Shown: positions 23,658-36,095, counted from the first letter of the stretch. The stretch: DNA of 64,000 nucleotides from Pelodera strongyloides (GCA_036852015.1 JAANDG010000408.1:1-64000), one strand, 5' to 3'. Numbers and translations are program-made. Notes: generated by a model not told the origin, from the sequence alone.

Positions 23658-25413
23658 TCAGGAAGGTTGATGTACCAATATACGTTCAATTTTCTTGATT
23701 GATGTGTTTTACTGAAATTTACGTCATAGATGAGATTCACTACACCATCATATACCAAAGGAGCAAACGAACAAATGTTGCCAGACAACGGGGCAATATT
23801 CTATTGTTATTATAGTAGAATGACCGATTTTTATGCCCAAATGCTGCCTTTTAAGCACTATTTTATTAGCTTTCTGATGAGATTTTTATGACTACTGGCA
23901 TACGGAAGCAGATAAAACTATAAAACGTACAGTAATAATAAATCTTGTGCCAAGCGGTTGTCTGGACGTTGGTCTGCAAATCAGCGAGTATCGAAATCAT
24001 GAAGTCAGTGAAATTGTGCTGAAACTGTGGCGCACACCCAGCTAATGCACATAAACTTATCTAGCTTGCGAAAGGTGATACTGAGGTAACCTTTCTTGTA
24101 AACTGTTACCTTATATATTGTTTATCGTGTGGCATCGGTGGATTTTTCATAAGTTACCTATTGGCCGACCTTTGATCTTGTAAGAAGAAGGCACACCTGC
24201 GTCTTCTTTTTGGAGGGTTGGGGCTACAGTGTGTGGTTGCTTTTCAAAAAGCGGCCGTTATTCCGTTTTAAGGCGGGTAGGGTGTGCGGCGAGTGGTTGG
24301 CGTACATCTTTTTTCAGCAGCCTACCATCAAACTTTGGCGGCTTTGAGATCTCGCCGAGATCAAAGAACTGAATATGCTTTATGCATGCAAATCGGTTTT
24401 CGGTGGGTTTTACTGTTCCCTTGTAGTAAACTACGGTCGCTTTTGTTCTGAAAATAGCATAAGGTCATTACCATACATGCAAAAAAAACCAAACTATACC
24501 TTCGTCTTGCTTGCATAAACGTAGACAATGATACCCCCTCCTCTCTTCCTCATATAGAAATTCATATGCAGGATTTTTTTATAAACCTCGATGTTTCTCC
24601 TAGATCCTAGATCGTTTGAGTGCGGAATAAGAGGACAAATGTTGCTAGACAACGTTGGTCTACATCTGCTTTATATGCCAATCAAAAACACCATTTACGT
24701 CTGAATAATATGAATACGAATGCGATTTTTCTTATTTTTCTTTGAAAATCAGTTCCTCGCTTTTGAAATGGGCCTATGGATTTCAAACTGCCGTCTTTAT
24801 AATTTATAATTGTAGTATATTAGAAAAAACGGCTTAGGGTAATTGTACAACACAAGAATACAGTAATAATGGAATAACGTTGTATATTGGGTATTTGGTG
24901 TGCATGGAATTTGTTCCGATGTTTTTCTACACCAATACGTACAGTTGTACTACCCTAGGACCTCTGCGGAACATTTCATTATCAACATTTGAAAAGGTAT
25001 TGTATCATCACTGAATAAAGGTGCAGTCTCACTTCAGACTCATTTTAAACAAACTATTACCTGAAATAAACAATTATTATTTTGATATCGTCACTGCACA
25101 ATTTATCTTTTCGTCTCGGTCTGTCACGGTAGCTTTCATCCCATGTAAACTTAGGATTTCAAGCGATACAGTACTGGGTGCCCCAGGAGGACGAGGAGTA
25201 CGCTGTGATAGGCCGCACACTAGAAGGCGGGACTTCGCTGACTTCTAGGCACATTTTAATTCACCATAACGCATAGAACGTCTCTTGCCTCAGCATGGGC
25301 CCTTCATTTTTTACGCACGTATGAGTCTCTTTTTTGCCTTTTATTTTACAATACGGAAGGACAAAATGGTTTCTTTAATTATTTGCAGAGGAGAATTATA
25401 TCATCTTCTCAAA

Positions 25414-28400
25414 ATGCGACCTTTCTCCAGCAGAATATGTCTTCTACTCCCGATTGGGATGATTGTCGTGACTTTGGCGGAGAAACAAATTCATCGTCCA
25501 ATGTCGTATTTTGCGAATTGGCGCGTAAGTTATTATGTTGATGTAGTATTTCAAGGGATAGGATACTCTAACTGGCGACTGACTTTTCAACTTATCTCAA
25601 CGCAAACGAGTTGATTTTGTTGCCAAAGCTCCTTTACGCCTGATCTACCGTGCACATGGCTTCTAACTGATAAATAAACGCCTTGTCGAACTTGAGTAGG
25701 GGCACTCTACAGATAGTTTCCAAATACTTTTGCTCTCCTATTTTCAAATATAATTTTTTTTCAAAGGATGAATCCTACATTTTTAGGTATTCCCCTATGT
25801 GCCCAATCCGCCAGATTTCAACCCCCGTGACTATACATTCGAAAATGTGCCCTTCAAGTTGGCAGCTGGAACTTACAAGTGGGGTTTATTTTTTCTTTAT
25901 TTTACTAAAACATTTCTTGCGATTGCAATAAATTTTCGACGATTCTTCAAACTAGCGACCCGCATATCATTTGTATGAATTGTAGCATTAAAAAAAAAAC
26001 AGAGAAACAGAGAAAGGCACAATTTGCTAAATGTAGAGTGGAAGAGATCCGCTGCGAACGAGCAATTCAGACGCATAGAGACACCTCAATAATAAAAATC
26101 TTAATTGAATATAAAATAAAAACAATCTTTCATGCCATACGAGAGCACAACCCTTGTCGACTGCGTGGAAAAGTGTAGAAGTCTTGTCAACTGCGCTTCT
26201 GTTCAATTCAACCATCTGAGGTTTGCTTCCTTACTGCACCATTATTTTAAATCCTAAGCGTCTCAGGCTTCCAAAATCCAGAAGTAGAAAGTGCAGGTTT
26301 CTCATCCAACTGGTTTTTAGTTTTTCCACGAGAAATTTGATAACGAAATTCTTTAATTTACTCACAAAATGTCTTCGATTCTTTGCAGGTCTGTAGACCT
26401 GCGTAAAAATCGAAGAGCCCTTCCCCTTTTGTTTGCACATTATATAGAGCGATATACTGCAAACTTTTCAGTGAATTGTGTTACTTCACCGATTTTGAGC
26501 ATGGGTCGGCGCCGTCGACGATTCCTGCAGCACCACATGGATTCCAAGTCTACAGGAAAGTTGCGTGGTCGGAATCAAGCTGCCCCATGCCTGCTGGTAC
26601 ATTTTTACTATGAACAGAAATTCTTCGACCGGATGAGTCCCACAAACAGCTTTCCCATTATTTCTCATATGAACCAGAAAACAGGACTAAATTGTGCGGG
26701 TCGTGGTTTTCTCGGTTAACTGAGTTAACTCTTGTATTGAATACTTTTTCAACGTTATGCAAATCAGTGAAACACGTTATGGGTTTTCCAAGTATTCTAA
26801 AAACCGTGCATTTTCCTTCCAAGTATCAATTGCAAAGTAGTGTGCCAATCTACCGTAATTTTGGCACATCCGCACTATAGAAAACCGCCATCAAAGCTAT
26901 TTTTTTGTTTAACAAATTGTTTAACAAATGGTCCCGTGGCGATCGGTCGTAAAAACTGCCTGTAGATACTCTCGTGTAGTGCCAAGATACGGTAAATTTT
27001 TCGATACTTGGAAGGAAGTCGGCCATACTTGGAAACCCCATTATGTACATCAATGCAACAAAACCGTGTCTGAACCGCACTACTTTAATACTGTACACCA
27101 TTAGTTGCTTTTGAAACCCAAAGCCATTTTTCTCCGAGTGAATGGAGAATGTGTTTAGGAATGTGTCTGAACAAATTTCTAAGAACAGCCTTTTAACCTC
27201 TTTTTATTCAGGCTGGAAAACTACGGAGGAACCGTTCACCGAGGAATCTACTTTCGATAAGAGTCATGAGACCTCTACAGAAGAACTACCTGATGCGGAA
27301 TCTGCCAATTATGATGTTGATAACACCAATAACGAGGTTCATTGACAGAAAGTCGAAAGTTTTCCTTCGTTGCGTGGTTTAATGTGTGGCCAGAAGACAC
27401 AATCCTTTAAAATTACATCAACGATTTCTTTAGTATTACCATTTACAAATCGTCGTGATGTACTTCTTTTAGGTGACCGAAAAGACCTTCTTGCCAACCG
27501 TACACCGTGCAACTTCTGACAAAACTGGTGGGGAATCACAGACCACGGACATGGAGTTCGTTACCACTGAAACGCCCACTTCAACTCTGGGACTTACGAG
27601 TAACTCATATTGGCATTCAGAATACCGTTGATTTCCTTCGCTTCTCCGCTTCTTGAAGACAGCTCATGCGCTATAAATCAACTCAGCTATCTAAAAAAAT
27701 GAAACAAGTTATGGCATGCGATTCGCACTTGCGAAAATGACAAATGCCTGTCCATGTTCGAGTCGATGTAAATGACAAGGTCCCGCAGCGATTTTGAATC
27801 TAGCATGGATCTATTTCAAAATAGCACTGATCTATTTCAAATAGTACGGATCTGATACACTTTCGCGGCGGGACCATGTCAAATGTGCGATTCGCATGGG
27901 TTACGGTATGCATTTGAATTCATGTAAAATGGCCTGAACATGGACAGGCATTGTCATTTTCGCAAACGCGAATCGCAAACATGGACAGGCCATTCATTCA
28001 TCTTATAAAGGTAAAAGCATGAATTCCGCCATAAAATACGGTGAAAATCACATGTCAGCAGTCTATTATGGCCCGAAGTGATAGTAGAATAAGCACTGGG
28101 TTACTGTTAGCTGCAAGGATTTCTATATTCAATGAGAAGGGATTCGAATACTTTTCAGTGAAATTCACCAAGCTCGAAGTTTGCTTTCTCAATGGATTTT
28201 GGTCAAATGCGCTAGCTTCAATGCAACAGTGCAATGACGCTGAGTAAGCTTTTACTGATCTACGGTCTATTCACTCTTCTTTGTCTTCGCAGGGATACAA
28301 TGTAAAACAAAGTTGTTGTCATATCAAATATATTTAAGGAAAACAGATGTTTGCGTAGCAATTAATGCAGGAGACTGTCAGCTAGCAGACTACCACATCA

Positions 28401-29934
28401 CTTCCGGTTTGTTCAAATTTTTTTATTGAATTCCGGAGTGTCAAGGGGATTCTGCGCAGAAGGCATCTCCTGGCGCAGATTAAGTAAATCTCGAAAGGCG
28501 CATGATGCATGTACCCATAAATATGGCGGCAGCATAAAATAGAAATTTTGTCAGAAACGTGAACAAAACCCGCCGCAACGCACGCAAACAGGTGCATTGC
28601 GGCGGCCCGATAATTCAGTCGCTCCGTCGTACAGCGATTTGGCTTGGCTCTGTACACATGACCCGAATCCCACGTTGAAGTAATTTTTGAGAGGGATTTG
28701 AAATTCTTTTTTTTTCCTTATCAATTTTTTTTGTTTATTTTTATTTTCACTTTCCTTACCTTCAAAACGCAAGCTTTTTTTGAGCCCAACATTCAAAATC
28801 GGGTTGACAATCCCTTTAAAGGGTCAGGCTCACGAGATAAACAATGTTTTTACATTTTAGTATAATCTTCCCATTCTCCAAACGAGATCACACATGACAA
28901 TGTATTTGCTTAATAATTGCTATACAATTTGAATAGCCGGACATTCTGAAAAACAGTATGCTAAATATTTTAAAGAATGCACTCCCTACAACTCCCTATT
29001 TGTACCTAATTGCGTATATTGTTCAAAAATCTTACTGAAGAGGAGATTGTGTACAATATAGGTAAATAATTTGTTTAGCAGGAATTTACCCTGATTGAAA
29101 CATCAAGAATACGGTTTTTCAGAGTGTCGGGATATAATAATTGCCGTGGCTAATAGCTATAATTGCAACTATGTGTTCCTAAATGTGCGAACTCGTATGG
29201 GAAAAAAGGAATATTTTGGCAAAGTAGCAAAATTCTGTTTTCTCGTGAGCCTGACCCTTTAAGTCGAACGTTGTAGAGTATTAAAACACTACTGACAATG
29301 GAAAACATCCAGTAGCACTTAATGGCAAGATATGAAGTTCCTTTTTTTTAAAACGACGAAATAAGAGTGTCACGTATCATATCACACAGAAAGATAAGCA
29401 TAAGAATGTCACACAGAAAGTTAGAGGACGACATTTTTTCTAACACTGTCTACCATTTTAACACCTACATTTTAGGCGGAGCAAAGATCCAAAGATCCAC
29501 GAACAATTATTCAAATAATCACTTATATCTGGCTACCGAGCAGGACCAGTGTGGTGCAACCCTACAATTGCTGCAGAAACAGATCGAAAATCAAGTATTC
29601 CGTAAGTCAAAAGTGCTTTGCCAAAAGTGTAAAAGGGAAATTTGAGCTAACCAGGGAACAATAAGTTGTGTTTGAGGGCTCATAATTTTTTTTCTCTACC
29701 GATTAGCAGCTAATTTTTTCGATTTTCTTTTCCAGCACACCAAACTCTATCTAATAAATATAAAATGATAGGCAAATTCGTGATGTTGCCAACATATTGT
29801 TCCCTGGTAAATGGAAAGATTCATCACACACTCTGCATTTAGGTACGAACTACACAACCACTCCGGGAGAGGGATACGAATCGACTGGACTTTGGGTCTG
29901 GGACGAAGGCTACTGCGATAATGTGGAAAATTAG
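25414..29934 (+). CDS. Secreted protein with acidic Thr-rich linker and Cys-containing C-terminal part
   Basis: Exons: 25414-25524, 25787-25878, 26472-26596, a poorly placed one from about 26678, 27213-27332, 27473-27599, 28111-28243, 29476-29601 and 29843-29934. The start MRPFSSRICLLLPIGMIVV is a clear signal peptide. A Cys-bearing segment (NELCYFTDFEHG, SESSCPMP) follows. Then comes an acidic Thr-rich linker (TTEEPFTEESTF), then FLNGFWSNALASMQQC, DQCGATLQLLQKQIENQVF and GLWVWDEGYCDN before the stop. The last part faintly recalls a C-type lectin fold, but the calcium-site motif is missing and I do not assign it. Two junctions (26678 out, 28243 to 29476) are unresolved. It converges on the first member of the secreted family. 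Confidence 0.55.
26779..27044. repeat. Inverted-repeat element with ATGGGGTTTCCAAGTAT-type ends
   Basis: Imperfect inverted ends: ATGGGTTTTCCAAGTATTC at the left and CCATACTTGGAAACCCCAT at the right. A related element lies at 60119-60281 and a half-copy near 660-810. It sits in an intron of the plus-strand secreted gene. Confidence 0.55.
27715..27992. repeat. Inverted-repeat element, GCGATTCGCAC family, copy 1
   Basis: Left arm GCGATTCGCACTTGCGAAAA and right arm TTTTCGCAAACGCGAATCGC are inverted. The middle repeats GATCTATTTCAAAATAG-type units. A second copy with longer ends lies at 45927-46207. Confidence 0.7.
28816..29262. mobile_element. TTAA foldback element, GGGTCAGGCTCACGAG family
   Basis: TTAA at 28816-28819 and 29259-29262. 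Inverted ends AGGGTCAGGCTCACGAG and CTCGTGAGCCTGACCCT match exactly. It lies in an intron of the plus-strand secreted gene. Confidence 0.85.
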
Positions 29935-29986
29935 ATTCTGAGCTCTCTGGCTGAAAGCAATGTTAATAAAAAAATTCATTCAATTA

Positions 29987-31787
29987 TTATTCTCCACAAA
30001 AGGTTATATAATCATCAACAAGAATGCTTTCGAATGTGTCTCCGTCTACCAAATAGCTATGTCCATCGGCATTACATTCCACCAGAGGACCAAGGTAAAT
30101 GGTGCCGTCTGGTGCTTGAACTCCAATTTCGGAAGTTTCTTCACATCTGTAAATAAACACGCGCTACTTTTCACAGCTGCATATAGGGCGGCTGCAATCA
30201 AGATAAAAAATTTTTTTTAGCGTACCACTACAAGTACCCCATCATTTTTCGTGAGTCTGACTCCTTAAAGGATCGCAGTCACTACAAATTCGTATTTTTT
30301 ATTCTCTTTTCATTAAATATTCAAATATGTGAAGAAAACTACGATTCCCGCACCAAAGTACGGCAGAACGAACTCAGGGAGAAAAATCCCTGTTATACCG
30401 TAGTTTATAATTGCCCGTATAGAGTTTCATAATAAATACCCTGCAGTGATAAACCACGCGCCAGGTGTAACACTGCTGGCTGTTCACTCTCCAAGTACCC
30501 CTGGCAATTGCATATATGCACCGGCGACGGTCATTTACCAAAACTCATTTTCATTGATTTCTCTCCCTAAGTTCGCTTTTATGTGGCTTTTTACAGGCTG
30601 CATATTGTTTTATAGACCTTCTTGCATCTAATAAAAATCGAATAAAAAAGTTGAATTTGAAGTGACTGCATTCCTTTAAAGCGAAATGCTAGCCCCTTTG
30701 GAAAATTTGCATATGATAAGCAAATCCTATGTATCCTATGCTAATTTTGTACGATCGTCCACGGCAATCGTACAAAATTAGCATAGGATACATAGGATTT
30801 GCTTATCATATGCAAATTTTCTAAAGAGGCTAGCATTTCGCTTTAATTTAGCATACCGATAAGCTCCACACATGTAGGCGAATTTGAAGAGAAGGTCATC
30901 AGTTGCCGGAAGGCAATTCACATACTGCATCGGACACGTAGTGGGCACTCCGGTAGCAACTTGTGGGCACGTGAACTGACAGTCTGGATTATATGTTTAT
31001 TAGAAAGTAAACTGAAACAACCATGTGATATAATTAACAGGACTAAAGGAATAATGCAGCGATTGTCCCCGTCACACCTAGCTGGTCTAAGAGGAGCCCT
31101 CTTACAGACTTCTCACTTATTCAGCCCTTATTGTTTTATCACACCGTCGTCGCTGCTCACCACGAGCCTTAAACCTATATAATGTTCGGTTGAACAACGG
31201 TGAACCATCGATACTACGTGTCCAGATGTTCGAAAAAAATTCGGTTACCTGTTGTAGTCGTCGTGGTCAATGTCGTTGATGTAGTAGTTGTGGAAGCTGT
31301 CGTTGTGCTTGTAGTTGATGTGCTAGTTGTCGTACTGGTTGTCGTGCTTGGCAAACTTGTAGTACTTGTGGTAGTGGCGATAGGTGTGGATGTGGTCGTC
31401 GCCAACGATGTCGTCACCAACGATGTCGTCGCCAACGATGTCGTCGCCAACGACGTCGTCGTTGGAATCACAGTTGCTGAGATAATTACAGTCTTATAAA
31501 AACTACAGAAATCTGAATAACAAAAAAAAATAATAATTCAAAAATTTTGTCAAAACGACAGCACTTGTGATTTTGGAGTTCCTTGAAGAGTATAGATAAA
31601 TTGCACCCAGTTATATTAACTAAAATCCGTAAAATGGAGCGGGAGGTCATTGAAGAACAAAGGAAAGAATGTTAAGGATGATCACAATGTCATAAAACCA
31701 ACATGTTGTCTGTTCCGGTGGCTTCACAGGAATACATGACTTTGCGACTACTGGAAAAAGTAGCAAAAATACAATCAGAAACATCAT
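29987..31787 (-). CDS. Secreted Thr-linker Cys-rich family, member 1 (199 aa)
   Basis: Exons: 31703-31787, 31249-31476, 30857-30983 and 29987-30146; phases 1, 1, 2; 600 bases including the stop. Exon 1 encodes the signal peptide MMFLIVFLLLFPVVAKS and SCIPVKPPEQ. Exon 2 is a Thr/Ser linker of about 75 residues with a repeated SLATT unit. Exons 3 and 4 make the shared domain: DCQFTCPQ, PTTCP, NCLPATDDLL, MCGAYR, then EIGVQAPDGTIYLGP, VECNADGHSYL and DYITFCGE-stop. The domain has eight Cys, so probably four disulfides. It is extracellular by its signal peptide. No known family was recognised and function is unknown. Intron 3 contains two abutting TTAA elements. Confidence 0.85.
30265..30679. mobile_element. 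TTAA foldback element, second copy of the 2986-3416 family
   Basis: TTAA at 30265-30268 and 30676-30679; ends AGGATCGCAGTCACTAC and complementary GTGACTGCATTCCT. It is similar to 2986-3416 in reverse orientation. The right TTAA is shared with the next element. It lies in intron 3 of family member 1. Confidence 0.85.
30676..30846. mobile_element. Short near-perfect TTAA hairpin abutting the previous element
   Basis: TTAA at 30676-30679 and 30843-30846. Arms of about 80 bases are almost perfect inverted repeats: AGCGAAATGCTAGCC at one end, GGCTAGCATTTCGCT at the other, with a CGTCCACGG centre. Confidence 0.9.
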
Positions 31788-32249
31788 TTCAGTAACTGAC
31801 AGGCTCTTGGTAGTCCCATAGGAAAATATTTTGACATTTACAGAATCAATTACGAAATATGGATGAGCTGGCCGATGTAGACTGATCTGGGCGTGTAATG
31901 AACATATTCGCTCGGAGAAACTGGGCAGACAAACTCTGCTCTGCTAGTCGTTCTGGTTGTTCAAAAAAGTTCTCAACGACGCCAACCAGATTTTTCTATT
32001 GTAAACTATGATAACTGAAAGCAGGATCAAGTTCCAAAATAACCGAATGATTAACAAATGCGGACTACCCTACCAATATACTATTTGTTCGTACATCGTT
32101 TGTTTTAAATCAAGAAGTTAATAATCTCTCAATAAATAAAATAAACTAAAATGCGTTGAAAGAAACCATTGCCTTTTTGGAGCTGTGCTGTGCCTGGCAG
32201 TGTGATACGGCAAAAAGACGACAGTCTAAAAAGTTCCGGAAAAGGAGAT

Positions 32250-32440
32250 TTATCAAATTAGCGAGACAAACAGTGTAACATGAATCACCTCAAACAAATC
32301 TAATTGATAGTGGCATTTTTGCACAATAGTATTAAATTTAGACAAATATTTAGGAAAGAATCGTAATCTTGGGTGGTCCTTCCTTTTATGGTTATATAAA
32401 TTGGCCAAATAGGAGATTGAAAGTTGAAACAAAAAACTTG
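32250..32440. repeat. Duplicated upstream segment, copy 1
   Basis: This stretch upstream of member 1 (TTATCAAATTAGCGAG, then AATTGATAGTG, TTGGGTGGTCCTTCC) is similar to 36096-36240 upstream of member 2. It shows that the duplication unit reaches past the coding exons. I see no convincing gene in 31.8-33.4 kb apart from the weak frame at 32953. Confidence 0.6.
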
Positions 32441-32952
32441 AGATGTGAAAAACCATTGAAAATATGCCAGGCCGATATAAAAGAACACATTCTTGGACTT
32501 GGCACGTTGCGGTTGGTAGTGGACACTTTTATTGGAGTTCAACTGCTGAGCATACTTGATGATTCCAAGCCCAGCAAGCAGGAAACTTGAGATGAATAAG
32601 ATCTGGACTCAGCGCAAAAAAAACTACAACTCGGTATGCCCAAGGTGTATAAAAAGTTTCTTTTTAAAGGTGCATTTCTGCAATCAAATAAAGGGAACGA
32701 CGTTGGATGTTTATGTGCCCATCAACGACACGAAAAACGAAATAATTGCACAAACCACCCGAAAACCGTCGGTTGCCGGTCATCACATGGTATTCACCGA
32801 AAAAACATTCAGTGACTGGTCAATGACCATTTGGTGACTATGTGGTGACCAGTTGACGACTCTTATCGAGAAAACTTGGTCACGACGAAGAAGTCACCAA
32901 TCAAGTGGCACCAAATGGGTTGGTGCGCGAAAAAATCAGGGAACCATAAAAC

Positions 32953-33219
32953 ATGATTTTTACGAGGACAATAATTGCTTTGCTTGCTGATTTTGTGCTT
33001 ATTCTTGTGTCTCGTTTTATTGTGATATATAGGTACACCGAGGAGTTCTTTATTTTGATTTGGTTGATCTACGCATTATTGGTGTGCTTTCTGTTCATAG
33101 TTTCGCAAAACATTGCCAATATCGAGTGGCTTAAGCCATATGCGGCCCTGCGATATTTTATTGTGGTGCATAAGAGCCTGCGGGTATTCACTGTGCTAGT
33201 TTTTGAGTATCTGTTGTAA
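32953..33219 (+). CDS. Short hydrophobic open frame (88 aa), doubtful gene
   Basis: An intronless ATG-to-stop frame with about three hydrophobic stretches (IIALLADFVLILVSRFIVIY, FFILIWLIYALLVCFLFIV, FTVLVFEYLL). It has no recognised homology and no visible splice support. It may be chance in A/T-rich DNA or a small membrane protein. Confidence 0.2.
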   Translation: MIFTRTIIALLADFVLILVSRFIVIYRYTEEFFILIWLIYALLVCFLFIVSQNIANIEWLKPYAALRYFIVVHKSLRVFTVLVFEYLL

Positions 33220-33611
33220 TTAGCTTTACTTTTACCTAATTGTAAGCCCACTCATGCAGTTCTTATTTCTTGACACATTTTTTGACGTAACAATGCAATT
33301 TAGCCCACATATCACGATCGCGGCAAAATTGTATGAATTTTTATTTGAAATAAAATAAAAGCATTGAACAGTGAGATACAATAATATGACACGTACCGGT
33401 ACCAGTATATATTTAAATTTTTCGAAACAACATGGAAACGAATCGAGTTTTCTTTTATTATTTAGTTTAACTTATATCTGCCGATGTATTTCAGATAACC
33501 TCTTTTTAAGGTTGCGTTCAAAAACAGTTACAGCCGTACGAAGTGAATTAATAAACAAGAAGGTAAGTGAGTGTCTAAATTGACATACAATTTGTTTAGA
33601 CAATATCAGAT

Positions 33612-33691
33612 ATGAACTACACTAGTGAGAAATTGACGGATACAACCCTACTGGTTTCTGGGTATGGGAAACAAAATACTGCGACGCTTGA
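33612..33691 (+). pseudogene. Fragment of the last exon of the 25.4-29.9 kb gene
   Basis: ATGAACTACAC and, after a gap, GYNPTGFWVWETKYCDA-stop match GYESTGLWVWDEGYCDN of the exon at 29843-29934. The reading frame is broken between the two parts. It sits just outside the stop of family member 2, exactly as the full exon sits outside member 1, so it is a relic of the same block duplication. Confidence 0.65.
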
Positions 33692-34400
33692 CATTTTATA
33701 CGTTTTATGTTCACTTCGCAATAATTGTTAATATACGCCGCAAAAGGTAATAAATCCATCGACCATAAACTTTGTGCCCGTTGTTCCATTTGTCAAATAA
33801 TTATGCCCATCGGCATCACAGGTTACATATGGTCCTATATGAATTGTACCATCGGGTCCTTGGACTCCAATTTCTGCCGTGTCGTCACATCTACAATAAA
33901 ATACGAAAAACGTAATAAACTAAATACACGAAATACTTCCAATTCGGAATAGAAATTACAGATGCCAGAAGAACCTAAATATGACATGTTGGTGTGGATC
34001 CGACCATCTGAATCGCCGGTAAACACACTCCCGAAAAAGCAATGCATAACATTCTATTAACATCATCTTACTAGAGTGAGACCTGTTCTGGGAAACAGCA
34101 GTAGCACATTGCACTCTGCATTGTAATGAAGCCGCACAGTTCAATCGAGAGTCCGGTCACATAGAGATGTCGACGCATTCTATGGTACTTCTAATCCATA
34201 TTTGTGCGAAAATCATGTTCCTGGGCCCGGTCAGTTAAGAAATGGATTATATAAACACCCACTGATATGCCCCGCAACCGCCTGTGGCAATGAAGAGAAG
34301 ATCTTCTGTAGCTGGCACGCAAGAAGGGTAGTCTGTTGGACATATTGTGGGTACTTCAGGTGTCAACGGCGGGCATGCGAAGAGACAACCTATAAAGTCA

Positions 34401-34846
34401 TTAAAGGGAGAGGCCCATGAGAAAAAAGTTGTCCTTAATTTACTTACACAGAACGTCCGGAATTTTAGAAATACTTCTGTGAAAACAGCATTTATTTACA
34501 CCTAGAACTCAGAGAGTTATTCCCCGGCAAACTGTTCGGCCAGGTACCGTAATCAGAACGTTTTTACGGTTTATATCCGTTCATTTTCATCCTTTCTCTT
34601 CAAAGTAATGTTAAAACGAATGAGAATCATGCATATGATATTAAAAAGGCGTTTCCAATACTGTAATGCCCAAAAGCGCAAAAATTTATTCTGACTACGG
34701 TACCTGGCCGAACAGTTTGCCGGAGAATAACTTTGCGAGTTCTAGGTGTAAAGAAATGCGGTTTTGACAGAAGTATTTCTCAAATTCCGGACATCCTGTG
34801 TAAGTAAATTAAGGACAACTTTTTTCTCATGGGCCTCTCCCTTTAA
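34401..34846. mobile_element. TTAA foldback element, GGGAGAGGCCC family, copy 1
   Basis: TTAA at 34401-34404 and 34843-34846; ends AGGGAGAGGCCCATGAGAAA and TTTCTCATGGGCCTCTCCCT are exact complements. Inner arms include a GGCAAACTGTTCGGCC-type motif. A second copy lies at 39375-39825. It is in intron 2 of family member 2. Confidence 0.9.
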
Positions 34847-34982
34847 TGATCTATTCCATCACATGCACATTAGCTGTATAGCAAAAAATAAGTCAATGTA
34901 CTTCTCCTCTACCGAAGAAATAAAGAAGCGCAAAGCCCCACGTGGAAGAAATAGTTTTAGAATAATAAAAAGATCCTCACTG

Positions 34983-35165
34983 GTTGTTGTTGTCGTCGTT
35001 GACGTCGTCGTTGTCGTCGTTGTCGTCGTTGTCGTCGTTGTCGTCGTTGTCGTCGTTGTCGTCGTTGTCGTCGTTGTCGTCGTTGTCGTCGTTGTCGTCG
35101 TTGTCGTCGTTGTCGTCGTTGTCGTCGTTGTCGTCGTTGTCGTCGTCGTTGTCGTCGTCGACGTC
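34983..35165 (-). repeat. 9-base coding microsatellite encoding poly-Thr
   Basis: About twenty copies of GTTGTCGTC (plus strand) inside exon 2 of member 2. On the minus strand every codon is ACG or ACA, so length changes in steps of three codons alter the linker without shifting frame. Confidence 0.9.
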
Positions 35166-36095
35166 GTTGTAGACGTAGATGAAGTTATAGTTGATGAACT
35201 AGCAGTAGTGCTAGTCGAGGTGCTAGGAGAGCTCGTGGTCGTTGCCAATGCTGTCGTCGTCGGAACTGCGGTTGCTGCATAATTGATGCAGAGTATACAC
35301 AACAACAAAGAAAATATGACAAAATAAATTTCGAACGCGGCACTTAAAACTATTTGATAAACTACGTTTTCACAGGCTTTTTGACGTATTCACCATTATA
35401 TTATCGAGATCAAAATATTAATAAACATGTTTTGAAGTATATTCTGACTTTATCTGAGGAAAGACATTTTTGTGAAATAAATAGCGTCGATTATTGAAAG
35501 AAATGAACTAACTTGTTGTTTCTGGCGGTTTAATAGGCAAGCATGTTTTTCCAATTCCAGAGAAAAGGAGCAAAAATATACTCATTGTCAGAAGCAGCAG
35601 CATTAAAAATTTTTTAGCAAGGGCAGTCCTCTTCAAGTTCTTTTTACACTTGTTGTCATACAAGAGTTAGAAAATAGGGTTTGCGGTGGCTTCATTTTCT
35701 TATTGAGCCTTGGGCGTGGGATTACGGATCTCGAATCTTGACAGGCGAATTCCGTGATGCTAGTCTTTCTTCACGTTTTTTTCTTTTTTCAAAAAAAAAA
35801 AAAAAAAATGTTCAAAAAGCTCGTGAACTAGCTTTTCGTAAATTGATTATATGAGAGGCGAGGCAAGTCCGGTAAATATAAAATTGAACTCGCCATTAAA
35901 ACGAAAATCCAACATACCGCAATACAAGCATGTTGTAGAAAAGTAAGACGCGCCATGCGCCTTTTTGATCCTTTTCGAAAAGACAGGTCATCACCCAAAT
36001 CTGTGAACAAAATAACATACCAAAAAAGGATCCAAGACATATCCACCAAAGAGACTGGATAAAAAGATAAGAACTGTGCAAAAAGACTGTGGCAA

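Larger units (their letters stand above)
33728..35603 (-). pseudogene. Secreted Thr-linker Cys-rich family, member 2, with poly-Thr tract and exon-1 deletion
   Basis: Exons: 35514-35603, 34981-35274, 34263-34389 and 33728-33890. Exon 1 encodes MLLLLTMSIFLLLFSGIGKTCLPIKPPE. Exon 2 encodes a Thr run of roughly fifty residues from a 9-base repeat. Exons 3 and 4 read GCLFACPPLTPEVPTICP, SCVPATEDLLF, GCGAYQ, then EIGVQGPDGTIHIGPYVTC, DGHNYL and GFITFCGVY-stop, all open. In members 1 and 3 exon 1 ends in phase 1. Here one base is missing after the GAA codon, so exon 1 ends in phase 0 and the linker frame is lost as read. Either it is a recent pseudogene, the start is elsewhere, or the base is a sequence error. 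Confidence 0.75.

Noticed and set aside
34983..35165. Regular short repeats, considered as a CRISPR array
   Set aside because: There are no spacers; it is a pure 9-base tandem repeat in a eukaryotic exon.
34764..35282. Plus-strand 172-codon frame with a long poly-Val run
   Set aside because: It is the complement of the 9-base Thr repeat in exon 2 of family member 2; the minus strand has splice sites, a signal peptide exon and homologs.
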